Part shown: positions 40,360-49,616 of the stretch, in pieces
How positions within the stretch are numbered: the stretch's first letter is position 1
Layout of the letters: each line of letters begins with the position of its first letter
Assembly (NCBI RefSeq): GCF_000970685.1
Contig: NZ_LAJB01000002.1
Span: 124,001 to 188,000, forward strand
Direction of reading: 5' to 3'
DNA: 64,000 nucleotides
DNA from: Domibacillus indicus
GTDB taxonomy: Bacteria; Bacillota; Bacilli; Bacillales; Domibacillaceae
Notes under the pieces: model-generated
Told to the model about the DNA's origin: nothing
Database searches by the model: none
What the model saw: only the letters and a program-made list of their open reading frames with translations
Made by a program: the position numbers and the translations under genes

Positions 40360-41331
40360 TTATGGCTGCAATTCTTCTTTTGTGACCACAAACTTGATTT
40401 CTCCTTCATTCATGGAGAAGGATGGCTCGTAGTAGATTTCATATGACGCGGATTCCGGCACGTCAAAGGCGATTTTGCCGGCGTACTGCTTGCCGACTTT
40501 CACTTCGTTGCTGAAGCTGGTGTCATCGTAGCTGTAGTACTGCTCATGCATATTGCCTTCTGCGTCGGCAATCGTGAACTCTGTGTTATCGACATACACG
40601 TTTTCTTCCCCGTTGTTTTTCACGGATACTTCTAAGGTAATCACTTTTCCTTTTTGCGGCTCGCCGTATTCATCCGGCTCGGTAAATTTGGCCGATTGAA
40701 TAGTGATTTCGGTGCCGTCAATGCTGACCGTGTCGCCGATTTTATATGTTTTTTCAAAAACGGCGGCTGCTTTCTTTTCCGCCGACTCGGCTCCGGCTAA
40801 CGCTTCTTTTGTTTCATCCGGCACCGGCGCTTTAAATTCACTTCTCAATTCTTCAAACGCCGACCGGAATTCCGCGTCTTCTGCATACGGGCTGTATGTC
40901 ATTACGAATTTTCCGTTCATAATGGCCGCAATGGATTCTTCCAGGCCGCCTTCTGCCGTTGTGGAATGAAGAAGAACAATTGTGCCTTCTTCACCGTCTT
41001 CTTTCTTATGTATCGATTCAATCACTTTCAAATCGTTATAATCATCCGAGCCTTCCTCATCGGCTCCAAAGGAAAATAACAGAGCTGCTTCCTCAGGCAC
41101 GTTTTCGCTGACAAATTTCTCCTTCGCCTCCGCATCGGTTCCTTTCATGTAAATCTTATAAAACGCAAGGGCCAGCTTTTCATCTTCCGTTAGCTTCTTT
41201 TTGGCCTCGTACGTTTCTGCAGCCTGCTCCGATTCACCGGAATCTCCTTTCTGTTTCACTTCTGCTTCTCCACACGCCGCCAGTCCCAGCGAAAGAACCC
41301 CGGCCAGAAGCCATTTCCCTGCTTTTTTCAT
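40360..41331 (-). CDS. DUF5068/DUF4352-type lipoprotein
   Basis: A 323-residue surface lipoprotein: signal ending GLAAC, an acidic linker, a helical middle domain (DEKLALAFYKIYMKGTDAEAK to about 190) and a C-terminal immunoglobulin-like DUF4352 domain (YKIGDTVSIDGTEITIQSAKF, KGKVITLEVSVKNNGEENVYV, FDVPESASYEIYY). DUF4352 folds are typical of telomerase/antigen-like lipoproteins of Firmicutes with unknown roles. It is monocistronic with a strong terminator. Confidence 0.78.
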   Translation of the reverse strand: MKKAGKWLLAGVLSLGLAACGEAEVKQKGDSGESEQAAETYEAKKKLTEDEKLALAFYKIYMKGTDAEAKEKFVSENVPEEAALLFSFGADEEGSDDYNDLKVIESIHKKEDGEEGTIVLLHSTTAEGGLEESIAAIMNGKFVMTYSPYAEDAEFRSAFEELRSEFKAPVPDETKEALAGAESAEKKAAAVFEKTYKIGDTVSIDGTEITIQSAKFTEPDEYGEPQKGKVITLEVSVKNNGEENVYVDNTEFTIADAEGNMHEQYYSYDDTSFSNEVKVGKQYAGKIAFDVPESASYEIYYEPSFSMNEGEIKFVVTKEELQP

Positions 41332-41439
41332 ATAAAAACTCCCCCTCTAAACAAAACATACCTGTCCATCGTACCATCAACAAATTTACATATCTACAAA
41401 ACAAAAATAGCAATATTGACCGGTTCTGGAAACAACAGA

Positions 41440-41490
41440 AAAAGCCCCTTACGCGTCTTGTGGAAAGACGATAAGAGGCGCGCTTTTATT
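41440..41490 (-). terminator. Terminator of the sugar porter gene
   Basis: AAAGCGCGCCTCTTATCGTCTT pairs imperfectly with AAGACGCGTAAGGGGCTTT on the minus strand, then TTT; it touches the stop of the gene at 41491. Confidence 0.7.
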
Positions 41491-42969
41491 TTATTTTTGT
41501 TTGGCCAGGTAACGCTTCTCCGATTCCCGGAAGGAATGCTCGATTTCCTCCAGCGTCCGGCCTTTTGTCTCGGGTACAAACTTTTTAATAAACAGCAGCG
41601 AAATAAGGCCGAGAGCCACAAATATAAAAAACGTGTTCGACAGGCCGAAAGCGTCAAATAAAATCGGGAACAGCAGGCCGACAAGGAAGTTCATCATAAA
41701 CAGGCAGAACACTGTGATTCCCATGGCCAGTCCCCTTAGATGAAGCGGAAAAATTTCCGACTGCATAAGCCAGGTAACCGGCGACACCGCCCCCTGCTGG
41801 AAAGCTAAAAAGAGAACCGTCAGTCCGAGAATAATAAACGGCAGGGCGGCACTGTCTTTTAATACAATCGAGAAAATGCCGATCAGCAAAAGAGCCACTG
41901 TGGTTCCCGCCATTCCGGCAAACAGCATGGGCCGGCGTCCGACTTTATCAAGCAGGGCAATTCCGACAAAGGTAGCCAGTACAGAAATAACACCGTTGGC
42001 GATGTTGCCGACCAGTGCCGCTTCTGTTGAAAAGCCGGCGTCTTTTAAAATCTGGGTTCCGTAATACATAATGGAGTTGACACCAGTCAACTGCTGGACC
42101 ATCGCGATTCCGATCCCGATTAAAACGAGCCGGCGCACATGCGGCAGCTTTAAGTCGCGGGCGGTCGCTTTTTTGATTTTGCCTTCTTCCTGAATCGCCG
42201 TCTCAATTTCATTGAATTCTGCTTTTGCTCTTTGTTCCGCGCGGATTTTTTGAAGAACGCGCAGCGCCTCGGCCGCTTTTCCCTTCGAAGCAAGCCAGCG
42301 CGGGCTTTCCGGCACAATCAGCATCCCCAGCCACAGAACAACAGCCGGAAGCGTGGCAATGACAAGCATGTATCTCCAGATGTGGCCCATATCGCCAAAC
42401 GTATTCGCCAGTACCGCGTTAAACGTATACGCCAGCAGCTGGCCGGTTACAATCATCAATTCATTTTGGGTAACAAGTCTCCCTCTTCGTTCAGCCGGTG
42501 CCATTTCCGCCAGGAAAGCGGGCACGATTACGGACGTTGCCCCGACGGCAAGACCGAGCACAATCCGGCACAGCACCATAATTTCAACATTCGGCGCAAC
42601 CGAGCAGCCGATTGTGGCGAAAAGGAACACAGCGGCTACGCTTAAAATTGTTTTCCTTCTTCCCCTCCGATCTGACAGCCTTCCGCCAAATACGGCGCCA
42701 AATGCGGCTCCGAGCAGCAGCGAGCTTGTCACAAGCCCCTGGGTAAAGGGCGTTAAATTCAGCTGGTCTGCCCTGGACATAAACGGAAGCGCTCCATTAA
42801 CCACCCCGGTGTCATAGCCGTACAGAAGGCCGCCAAATGTGGAGATCAGCGTAATCAGCCGCAAATACATTCTATGAGAAAGAGACGTTTTCTCCTGTCC
42901 CTTTGATTCTTTCCCCGTTTGAGAGGCATGGGTATACTTCATCAAGCTGGATTCATCGGTGTTTTTCAT
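41491..42969 (-). CDS. Sugar porter family MFS transporter (IolT/CsbC-like)
   Basis: A 492-residue proton-sugar symporter. ATG 42969 follows AAAGGGAG. Sugar-porter signatures are complete: GYDTGVVNGAL in helix 1, GGRLSDRRGRRKTI in loop 2-3, RWRYM-like GHIWRYMLVIATLP, PESPRWL in loop 6-7, QQLTGVNSIMYYG in helix 7, DKVGRRPML in loop 8-9 and VPETKGRTLEEIE at the C terminus. Relatives import inositol, arabinose, xylose or glucose. A 40-residue hydrophilic N-terminal extension is somewhat long. A cre-like site lies about 90 bases upstream. Confidence 0.9.
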   Translation of the reverse strand: MKNTDESSLMKYTHASQTGKESKGQEKTSLSHRMYLRLITLISTFGGLLYGYDTGVVNGALPFMSRADQLNLTPFTQGLVTSSLLLGAAFGAVFGGRLSDRRGRRKTILSVAAVFLFATIGCSVAPNVEIMVLCRIVLGLAVGATSVIVPAFLAEMAPAERRGRLVTQNELMIVTGQLLAYTFNAVLANTFGDMGHIWRYMLVIATLPAVVLWLGMLIVPESPRWLASKGKAAEALRVLQKIRAEQRAKAEFNEIETAIQEEGKIKKATARDLKLPHVRRLVLIGIGIAMVQQLTGVNSIMYYGTQILKDAGFSTEAALVGNIANGVISVLATFVGIALLDKVGRRPMLFAGMAGTTVALLLIGIFSIVLKDSAALPFIILGLTVLFLAFQQGAVSPVTWLMQSEIFPLHLRGLAMGITVFCLFMMNFLVGLLFPILFDAFGLSNTFFIFVALGLISLLFIKKFVPETKGRTLEEIEHSFRESEKRYLAKQK

Positions 42970-43059
42970 TCTGTTTTTCTCCCTTTCGTGCAAGTATGTA
43001 AGCCTATGAGGATAGGGTTAGAACTACAAGTACCTCTCTTGAAAAACGGGTAAACATAA

Positions 43060-43073
43060 TGGTAACGCTGTCA
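43060..43073. promoter_or_regulatory. cre-like site upstream of the sugar porter
   Basis: TGGTAACGCTGTCA (minus strand TGACAGCGTTACCA) fits 12 of 14 positions of the CcpA consensus. It overlaps a TTGACA on the minus strand that could be the -35 element of the porter gene. Confidence 0.5.
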
Positions 43074-43175
43074 ATGTAAATAATTTAAAAATAGTAAAAA
43101 CCGGGCCGCTAAACTTATAAAACAAAGGAATAAAAGGAGAATATTAGGTTTTGGGGCTTACCATTATTTTCGCAA

Positions 43176-43206
43176 AATAAAAAGCATACCTTTTTCCAGG
43201 TATGCC
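43176..43206 (-). terminator. Terminator of the chemoreceptor gene
   Basis: GCATACC (43184-43190) pairs with GGTATGC (43199-43205); the minus strand continues with TTTTTATTTT. It is 35 bases past the stop. Confidence 0.8.
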
Positions 43207-43240
43207 ATGCTGTAGACAAATAAATTGCTCAAACGATACG

Positions 43241-44752
43241 TTAGATGGTTTTCGAAAATTCAACGAGAGAGCTTGACATGTCGTTGATTTCTTCAATGGC
43301 GGCGTTCAGCTCTTCGGTCAGTGCCGCCTGGTTTTGCGTGAGACTGCTGATGCTTTGCATCTGCTCAATAATGGTGTCAATTAATTTCTTCATGCTTCCC
43401 AGGCTGTTTTCGATATTTTCAGTGGCGCTGGCGCTGTTAATAGCCAGCTTTCTTACTTCATCCGCCACAACCCCGAAGCCGCGGCCGTGTTCACCGGCCC
43501 GTGCTGCTTCAATTGCCGCATTGAGCCCCAGCAGGTTGGTCTGCCCGGCAATTTCTTTAATAAAGTCCGAAATCACTTTTGTCTCATCCGCGCTGCTTTT
43601 CGCTTGATTGGCTGCTTCTGTTGAATTCTCCTGCGCCGTTGCCAGTTCCTGCGCCTGGCTTGTGATCGAGTGGATGCCTTTTGTCATATCTCCGATGGCT
43701 TCGGAAAGCTGCCCGATTTTGGATGTCATCGTTTGAACAATTTGTTCCTTTTCTTTCTCAAACTGAATATCCCGCGTGGTTCCCGCCACACGCAGCGGCG
43801 TGCCGTCTTTGCCGCGCAGTGTCGCGCCGCTGTTGCGGTACCAGCGATATTCCCCATTTTTCAGCTGAAGCCGGTAGTCGACAATAAACGGCGTCTGGCC
43901 TGTCTGGTCATTTAAATGCTTGAAAAAAGTTTGCAGAACACGGTCGGCGTCTTCAGGATGAATCCGTGTGCTCCAGCTGCCCAGCCGGTTTGGAAACTCC
44001 GCTTCATCTGTGAAGCCAAGCATTCCTCTAATTTGCGGTGACCACCAGACAAAGTTGTCTTCATCCACAGCATTGCCGTCTGTGACGGTGATCTCCCAGG
44101 GCGCTTCCGCCATTACCTCGTTAATTAAAGCAAACCGGGCCGCCAGTGCTTCTTTTTCTTTTGCTTTCACTTTTTCCTCATGGATATCCACGAGCGCCCC
44201 GACTACCCGCAGCGGCATCCCGTTTTTATCCCTGACGGTCGCCCCGGTCGCCCGGAACCACCGGTACTCGCCGTTTTTTAATAAAAGGCGGTAGTGGATA
44301 TCATACGGCGTCTGACCACTGTGGTCATGTAAATGATCGGCAAAAGCCTGAAGCGAGAAACCAGCGTCCTCCGGATGAATACGGCTGCTCCAGCTGCTCG
44401 TCACATTCGGGAAGTCCTGTTCATCCCGGAAGCCCAGCATACGGCGGAATTCATCTGACCAGACAAACGCGTTGTCAGGATTAACCGGGTCGCCCGCCAC
44501 AACCGTCATATCCCACAGCCCTACTTCGATGGCTTCTGTTACCAGCGAATGGCGGAGGGAAAGATCCTCATATTGCGCCTGCATAACCTCCAGCACTGCA
44601 TTCATGTTTTGGGCCAGCTCCCCTGCCTCCTGGCCGTATAAAGAAGCGTCAAAACGGACGGACAAGTTTCCTTCCTTTGCCAGCCTGCGTAATTTGAGGC
44701 TTTCCTCTGCCAATTGATCAAACTTTGTGCCTTGTACGGTTTTAAATAGCAT
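43241..44752 (-). CDS. Soluble methyl-accepting chemotaxis protein with two PAS domains
   Basis: A 503-residue cytoplasmic chemoreceptor. After an N-terminal helical segment (about 1-65, similar to a degenerate HAMP) come two closely related PAS_3-type domains (about 75-195 and 215-335). Both contain SSRIHPEDA or [23 protein letters not shown] or [14 protein letters not shown] and a G-x-PLRV-G ending. The C-terminal signalling region has the hairpin core [29 protein letters not shown] (key [20 protein letters not shown]). No membrane segment is predicted, so it should sense a cytoplasmic cue such as redox or energy state via its PAS ligands. Confidence 0.92.
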   Translation of the reverse strand: MLFKTVQGTKFDQLAEESLKLRRLAKEGNLSVRFDASLYGQEAGELAQNMNAVLEVMQAQYEDLSLRHSLVTEAIEVGLWDMTVVAGDPVNPDNAFVWSDEFRRMLGFRDEQDFPNVTSSWSSRIHPEDAGFSLQAFADHLHDHSGQTPYDIHYRLLLKNGEYRWFRATGATVRDKNGMPLRVVGALVDIHEEKVKAKEKEALAARFALINEVMAEAPWEITVTDGNAVDEDNFVWWSPQIRGMLGFTDEAEFPNRLGSWSTRIHPEDADRVLQTFFKHLNDQTGQTPFIVDYRLQLKNGEYRWYRNSGATLRGKDGTPLRVAGTTRDIQFEKEKEQIVQTMTSKIGQLSEAIGDMTKGIHSITSQAQELATAQENSTEAANQAKSSADETKVISDFIKEIAGQTNLLGLNAAIEAARAGEHGRGFGVVADEVRKLAINSASATENIENSLGSMKKLIDTIIEQMQSISSLTQNQAALTEELNAAIEEINDMSSSLVEFSKTI

Positions 44753-45011
44753 ATGAATATTTCTACCTATGACTTTTAGTTTAAAAAAATATAATAAACA
44801 AACGTTATGTAGTCCATTTTACTTTCTCTCTTTATTTTATCCAATCAAAATGACTTGATTTTAAAAATATTTTGATTCTTTAGTCCCTACCTCTATTATA
44901 ATGCTGAATAGGCATGATGAGGGGGCAAACGGAATTGATTTTTGTATGGAAACAGGAGTTTTGGATATTAGGTGGAAGTAATGGTTATACATTTTTTGGA
45001 GGTGCACTCAT

Positions 45012-45407
45012 TTGGCCAGACCGGCAGCGAAGCCAGTAGAAAATAGAGTGGATACGATTTTTGTTCATGTGACGGATCTGCAGCGTTCTGTAAAGTGGTA
45101 CAGTGATCTGCTTGGAGTAGAAACGAAAGAGGAGAATCCTGCGGGGCCTGTCTACACCCTTGATATGGGAGCGGGTCGTCCCGGGATTACACTTGATAAT
45201 CATTGCTTCGAGGAAAACTATACATTTATCCCATCGAACCAGCCGCTTTTCAACCTGAGTACAGCCGATATTCACGAAGCGTTTCGGCATCTGTCGGAAA
45301 TGGGGGCGGAAATCGTCACAGAGATTGTGACACATCCTGACCTGGCGGAATTTTCGGTTAAAGATCCCGACGGCAACATCATCATGGTATGCAGCTGTTT
45401 CAGCTGA
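45012..45407 (+). CDS. VOC-family (glyoxalase/dioxygenase fold) protein
   Basis: A 131-residue protein starting with TTG 45012 (GGAGGTG 7 bases upstream). Two beta-alpha-beta-beta-beta modules: VDTIFVHVTDLQRSVKWYSDLLGV with metal-site-type His, and FNLSTADIHEAFRHLSEMGAEI followed by SVKDPDGNIIMVCS with a Glu/Asp-rich metal face. Substrate cannot be assigned; the fold serves glyoxalases, fosfomycin-resistance enzymes and dioxygenases. It is a single gene. Stretch 44753-45011 upstream is AT-rich without a recognisable site. Confidence 0.85.
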   Translation: MARPAAKPVENRVDTIFVHVTDLQRSVKWYSDLLGVETKEENPAGPVYTLDMGAGRPGITLDNHCFEENYTFIPSNQPLFNLSTADIHEAFRHLSEMGAEIVTEIVTHPDLAEFSVKDPDGNIIMVCSCFS

Positions 45408-45513
45408 GCACTGGTCCGGAAATGAACAAACCGCAAAAAGAAAAAGCCGCCTTGAAGCAGCGGAAAGCCCGGCTGTTCAAAACGGCCATTTGCCGCAGAT
45501 CGGTTCTCGGGCG

Positions 45514-46101
45514 TTAACTGCCGCCCTTTTCTTTTTCTTTCCCCGCTTCTTCCGCGGCTTTTAATAAAGTTTCTTCCATTTTGGCTTTATAGATCGGGCT
45601 GGATAACGTTTCGTCAATAACAGTCTGCAGATGCTTCCTGAATTCCTGGCTCTTCATCGCTTCCTGCATTGTTTTCTGCATTTCAGGGTCCTGCATAACG
45701 CCGATCAGCATTTTCTGGTAGTCCGGGTCTTTCATTAAGTCCTTCATCAGCTTTTCGTGCTCGCTTTTCATGCTTTTCGCGTAGCTTTCAGCAAATTTCG
45801 GATCTTCAAAGGCCGTTTTCCAAAAGTCCTTTGCTTTTTCTGATGTCAGCGTCTGCTGGATCGTTTCCCTGGCTGCCTGCTGGTCCATTACCAGCTCTTT
45901 TTTAATCTCGGGGTCCTGCATCACTTCCCGGAGCGCTTTTTTCCCATCATCCGTTTTTAATATATCAATAACCATTTTCTTCGTTTCATCATAATCCGTC
46001 TGTCCCTGCGCCTGTCCCGCCTGCCCGACATTTCCGCAGCCTGCGGCCAGGAGACTCATGAATAATCCCATCACCATCACAAAGATCGCATTTCGCTTCA
46101 T
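45514..46101 (-). CDS. gerD: Spore germination lipoprotein GerD
   Basis: A 195-residue lipoprotein that clearly matches Bacillus GerD: lipobox LLAAGC, then DYDETKKMVIDILKTDDGKKAL, IKKELVMDQQAARETI, SYAKSMKSEHEKLMKDLMKDP and SPIYKAKMEETLLKAAEE. GerD is a trimeric helical rod lipoprotein in the inner spore membrane, needed to cluster nutrient germinant receptors into the germinosome. It is synthesised in the forespore. The gene stands alone. Length is slightly over the B. subtilis 185 residues because of a short Q/G-rich linker after the Cys. Confidence 0.95.
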   Translation of the reverse strand: MKRNAIFVMVMGLFMSLLAAGCGNVGQAGQAQGQTDYDETKKMVIDILKTDDGKKALREVMQDPEIKKELVMDQQAARETIQQTLTSEKAKDFWKTAFEDPKFAESYAKSMKSEHEKLMKDLMKDPDYQKMLIGVMQDPEMQKTMQEAMKSQEFRKHLQTVIDETLSSPIYKAKMEETLLKAAEEAGKEKEKGGS

Positions 46102-46199
46102 GTTTCTCCAGCCCCTTTCTCAATACCATTCACTACTTGTATTTTGAATGAGCGGAGAGAATTTATACCGGGTAAATTTTTGCAAGGCTTTGTTCGTTT

Positions 46200-46556
46200 T
46201 TATTCAGAAATAACCTGCTGGTCCTGCAGGCGGTGCAGAAATTCCTCATACTGGCGCGAATAATCCCCGGGAAATTCACCGGCAACCGAAAGGGCGGTTT
46301 CCTTCACGATAGGAAGCCTGCTCTGATCAATCGTAAAATAAATGTTTTCTTCGGTTTCATCAGTGCTGTCAATATTGGTTAAGCCTGTTTTTCGGTCTTC
46401 TTCTGAGGGCAGCTTTTCAAAATGCTCAATAAACCGGTAATAACACATTCCTCCGCCGATATCGATAGGCGGCTCCAGCGGCTCAGCCGCCGCAAACGCA
46501 AGATGGTCTTCAGGCCGTTTCGCCCGTTTGTTTATCTGTAGCACACACTCGGTCAT
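46200..46556 (-). CDS. Hypothetical protein, 118 residues
   Basis: A small acidic soluble protein from ATG 46556 with AAGGAGG upstream. It includes PPIDIGGGMCYYRFIEHFEKLPSEED and FTIDQSRLPIVKETALSVAGEFPG, ending in a helical YEEFLHRLQDQQ. No family is recognised and there are no localisation signals. It lies between gerD and an SH3b protein gene, on the same strand, with spacing of about 100 bases on each side, so it probably has its own promoter. Confidence 0.55.
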   Translation of the reverse strand: MTECVLQINKRAKRPEDHLAFAAAEPLEPPIDIGGGMCYYRFIEHFEKLPSEEDRKTGLTNIDSTDETEENIYFTIDQSRLPIVKETALSVAGEFPGDYSRQYEEFLHRLQDQQVISE

Positions 46557-46622
46557 GTACCGCAGCCTCCTTGTAAATCAGCTTAAACAGCTCATTTGTT
46601 TTACCATTCCCATTCCTGTAAA

Positions 46623-46655
46623 CAAAAAACCGCCCGGATGGACGGTCTCATTTTT
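46623..46655 (-). terminator. Terminator of the SH3b protein gene
   Basis: ACCGCCCGGATGGACGGT forms a short strong stem (ACCGcCC / GGACGGT type) followed on the minus strand by TTTTTTG, directly after the stop at 46656. Confidence 0.8.
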
Positions 46656-47711
46656 TTACTCTTGACGGTTTTGTTCGTGTTTTTCAACCTGTTTAATCAA
46701 ATGATCGATCACTCTTTGTTTTGCATCTTCTGAGCTGCTTGCACTTGAATAGTTTGCCGGATGGTAGGAAATACTGATATTGCTCTCACCATTCATATTT
46801 CTTACATATAACATCACCTGATAATTGCCCAGCATCCATACGCTTGATGAATCAATAAGGCTTGTGTACTCCGGCTCACTGTAGAAGAAATCTTCCCCAA
46901 ATTCCGTCATCATTTCTTCCTGCAGTCCATAATAAATATTCCATAATTCATTCGTCGTGTAGTAATACTGGCCAGGATTAAAATTGTACCAGGCCATATC
47001 CAGCTTGTTTTTCGTGAAGCTGTAGACTAATTCAGTTTCGACTTCATACTTCTTTGCGTAATAACCAAGATAAGACATACCTGACGGAGCATAATGTTCA
47101 TGAGTGATTTTTCTTGTTTCCCTGTTTTTGACCTGTTGATAGGTCATGCCAAACGTAATATCTTTCATTAATACCGGTGTTGTTTTTTTGGCAGGTGCGG
47201 GTTTGGGTGCCGATACCGCTTTTCCCATTTTCAGTGAGGCGGAAGCAACATATCCCACCTGGTTTTTAAAATGGATTTCTGACCAGCCGCCTGGCTTGCT
47301 GGCATAAACGACCGTTGATGCTCCTTTTTTCAGCTTACCTAGTTCTTCCCCTTTAGGGCTTGGCGTAGCTTTAACAGATAATGATGAAACCTTTACGGTT
47401 GCCTGTGTTCCCTTCGCAGGCCTAGTAAGTGTAATACTCGCAGCCGCGATATACGCTACTTTATTATTGTAATGCACTTCTGACCAGCCGCCTGGCTTGC
47501 TGGCATAAACAGAAATAACCGTCCCTTTTTTCCAGGAGCCCAGTACTTTTGCTTTCGGGCTTGGCTTTTCATAAATGTTTGCGGTGCTTGCCGTAACAGT
47601 TGCTTTCTGTGGACTTTCAGCCGCAAATGATGAAGCCGCATTCAAATGAAACAAAAGCATGAATGCTAAAAAACCTGTTACTGCACGTTTGAATAACAAT
47701 GTACTTCTCAA
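46656..47711 (-). CDS. Secreted protein with two SH3b domains
   Basis: A 351-residue secreted protein from TTG 47711 (GGGAG 8 bases upstream). A signal peptide (about 1-30, ending SSFAAE) is followed by two bacterial SH3 domains (about 36-97 and 103-162). They repeat KPSPKAKVLGSWKKGTVISVYASKPGGWSEVHYNN almost exactly as SPKGEELGKLKKGASTVVYASKPGGWSEIHFKN (key motif YASKPGGWSE). A 180-residue C-terminal domain with DITFGMTYQQVKNRE and Tyr-rich strands resembles SmpA/OmlA-like or DUF domains. SH3b domains bind peptidoglycan cross-bridges, so a cell-wall location is likely. Confidence 0.8.
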   Translation of the reverse strand: MRSTLLFKRAVTGFLAFMLLFHLNAASSFAAESPQKATVTASTANIYEKPSPKAKVLGSWKKGTVISVYASKPGGWSEVHYNNKVAYIAAASITLTRPAKGTQATVKVSSLSVKATPSPKGEELGKLKKGASTVVYASKPGGWSEIHFKNQVGYVASASLKMGKAVSAPKPAPAKKTTPVLMKDITFGMTYQQVKNRETRKITHEHYAPSGMSYLGYYAKKYEVETELVYSFTKNKLDMAWYNFNPGQYYYTTNELWNIYYGLQEEMMTEFGEDFFYSEPEYTSLIDSSSVWMLGNYQVMLYVRNMNGESNISISYHPANYSSASSSEDAKQRVIDHLIKQVEKHEQNRQE

Positions 47712-47943
47712 TTAAGCATCTCCCTTGCCTTTAGTATACTTACCCTATTACTTTCGACCTCCATTCTTCTAATACCTTCAATTAATTCTATTAAATTCTA
47801 TTATTTCCACAATATTCGATAGAAAACGTGATTTACATTCTGCTCTAGACACTGTATAGCTTCTTTTACCAGCTTTTAAAAAGTCAAAAGCCTGAATATG
47901 CTCGACAGCTTTTTTCAATGGGTTTGCAAGGATGAATCGCAGG

Positions 47944-48972
47944 TTAATGGATAAATGTATCAGCCATCCATTTAGAAAATGTTTCCTTCTCTTCAAATTG
48001 CGGGTAATGAGCTGATTTTTCAAACGTAATAAATTCTTTTTGATCCGCTTCAATTCCATCAAAATAGTTTTTTGCTGCCTGATAAGAAGTGTCATAGTCA
48101 TACCTGCCCATTACGAAATAAACGGGGATTTCCAGTTTTGTGACGATACCAGGGAGCGGGTTTTTCAATATATCTGCAAGCAGCTTCTGCTGAGAGTAAA
48201 CCAGCCCTCGGTTGTAGCGAAGTAAATCCAGTAAGCTGTACTCACTGCTGAGTAAAACACCCAGGCTGTCTCCATCGGGATTGTCAATGAGCCTGGCCGA
48301 CCCGCCATATTTCATAATGTAATTCCGCGGGGTCACCGTTTCGCCATTTTTAATTTATTCCGCGACTTCCTGTAAATCGGCAACATCCTCCGCATTGCCA
48401 GCTTTTTGAGCCTGGCTCATCACATAGTGCAGGCTGTCCATTTCACTTTCTCCTGTATCGCTCATCTGCCCGGCGCCAATATAAGCTTCATATTTTTCAG
48501 GAGCCCGGTAAGCAGCCTGCATTCCAATATATGTACCAAAAGAATGCCCCATCAGGATCACTTTTTCTTTCCCAAGGCGTTCTGCTATGTAATCCGTCAT
48601 AGCCAGCAAATCTTCTACTAATAAATCCGTTGAAAGACTCGAATAATCCTCAAAAAAATGATAGGATTTCCCGCTTGCTCTCTGGTCGTAATGTACAACC
48701 GTGAAATGGGCTTCCAATACGTCCTGGTATTTAGCCGCATACGGAATTTCCGGCGTGCCGGGCCCTCCATGCACCACAAGGAGAACAGGATTATCTTTGT
48801 CCCTGCCGCGTATCATTATTTCATGGCCGCTTCCATTTATCTTTACCTGCTCCAGTACATGAATACTGTCTTCGCCTTTTATGCGGGAAGTCCAGGCAGG
48901 AGAAAAAAGAGCTATTCCTACTAAGACCAGTATGACTCCGAAAACGTTAGCTGCTTTTCTTTTTCTTTTCAT
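47944..48972 (-). pseudogene. Alpha/beta hydrolase (proline iminopeptidase-like) split by one stop codon
   Basis: The N-terminal part (48972-48355) encodes a membrane anchor, VVHGGPGTPE (oxyanion loop), VHYDQRASGKS and the nucleophile elbow ILMGHSFGTY. It ends at TAA 48357-48355 after LQEVAE. Reading continues in the same frame as IKNGETVTPRNYIMKYGG up to 47944, with the acid GRYDYDTSYQ and a final His near KSAHYPQ. The typical family sequence would have a Lys codon at the stop, so a single AAA to TAA change explains the break. No frameshift is needed. Without the second half the Asp-His of the triad is lost, so the gene is probably inactive, unless the stop is read through or a sequencing error. 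Confidence 0.8.
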
Positions 48973-49175
48973 AGGGCTCCTTTTTTCTGCAATAGTAATT
49001 TAATCGATTCCAATTATACCAAAAATTTCTTTTTTTCATGCGGACTTTTGCTAAAATCTGCCGGCGATGACGCAATCTATATTCCTGCCACAATTTTTAA
49101 CATAAAATGTTATGGAATATCGATAGAATTGAGCCAGTTTCTTCTTTATAGTTAATGATAAAAGGAGCTGACGAT

Positions 49176-49616
49176 ATGATTGGCATGAACATTCGTATTT
49201 TGCGCAAAAAGCACAAAATGAGCCAGGAGCTGCTGGCGGAACGGGTACAGGTCTCCCGCCAGACGGTGGCGAAATGGGAAAACGACGAAGCGGTCCCTGA
49301 TATATATAAAAGCAAACTGCTGGCTGAGCTTTTTGAGATCACGCTGGATCAATTATCCGGCGACATGAGTGCGGATGATGTCGAGCGGCTTGCGCCTAAA
49401 GGAAAGCAGTTCTTTGGAGTGGTCAAGGCTGGCGAGCGGGGCCAGATTGTCATTCCAAAAGAAGCGCGGGAGCTGTACGGGATTCGCCCGGGCGACAGGC
49501 TTGTTGTGCTGGGAGAAGATGCGACAAAGGGACTTGCTCTTTTGAAAAGTGAACAGTTTTTAGCGTTTGCGGATATGATCCGAAAAGCCGAATCGGCCGG
49601 AGACGAATCAGAATGA
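49176..49616 (+). CDS. XRE-family regulator fused to an AbrB/SpoVT domain
   Basis: A 146-residue DNA-binding protein starting at ATG 49176 (AAGGAGCTG upstream). Residues about 4-62 are a Cro/CI-type helix-turn-helix (MSQELLAERVQVSRQTVAKWEND). Residues about 78-122 form an AbrB swapped-hairpin domain (VKAGERGQIVIPKEARELYGIRPGDRLVV; key features GQIVIPKEAR and PGD). Two DNA-binding domains of different fold in one chain is unusual though seen in Firmicutes. Its stop overlaps the glycosyltransferase start by four bases (ATGA), so it likely controls that gene. Confidence 0.88.
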   Translation: MIGMNIRILRKKHKMSQELLAERVQVSRQTVAKWENDEAVPDIYKSKLLAELFEITLDQLSGDMSADDVERLAPKGKQFFGVVKAGERGQIVIPKEARELYGIRPGDRLVVLGEDATKGLALLKSEQFLAFADMIRKAESAGDESE

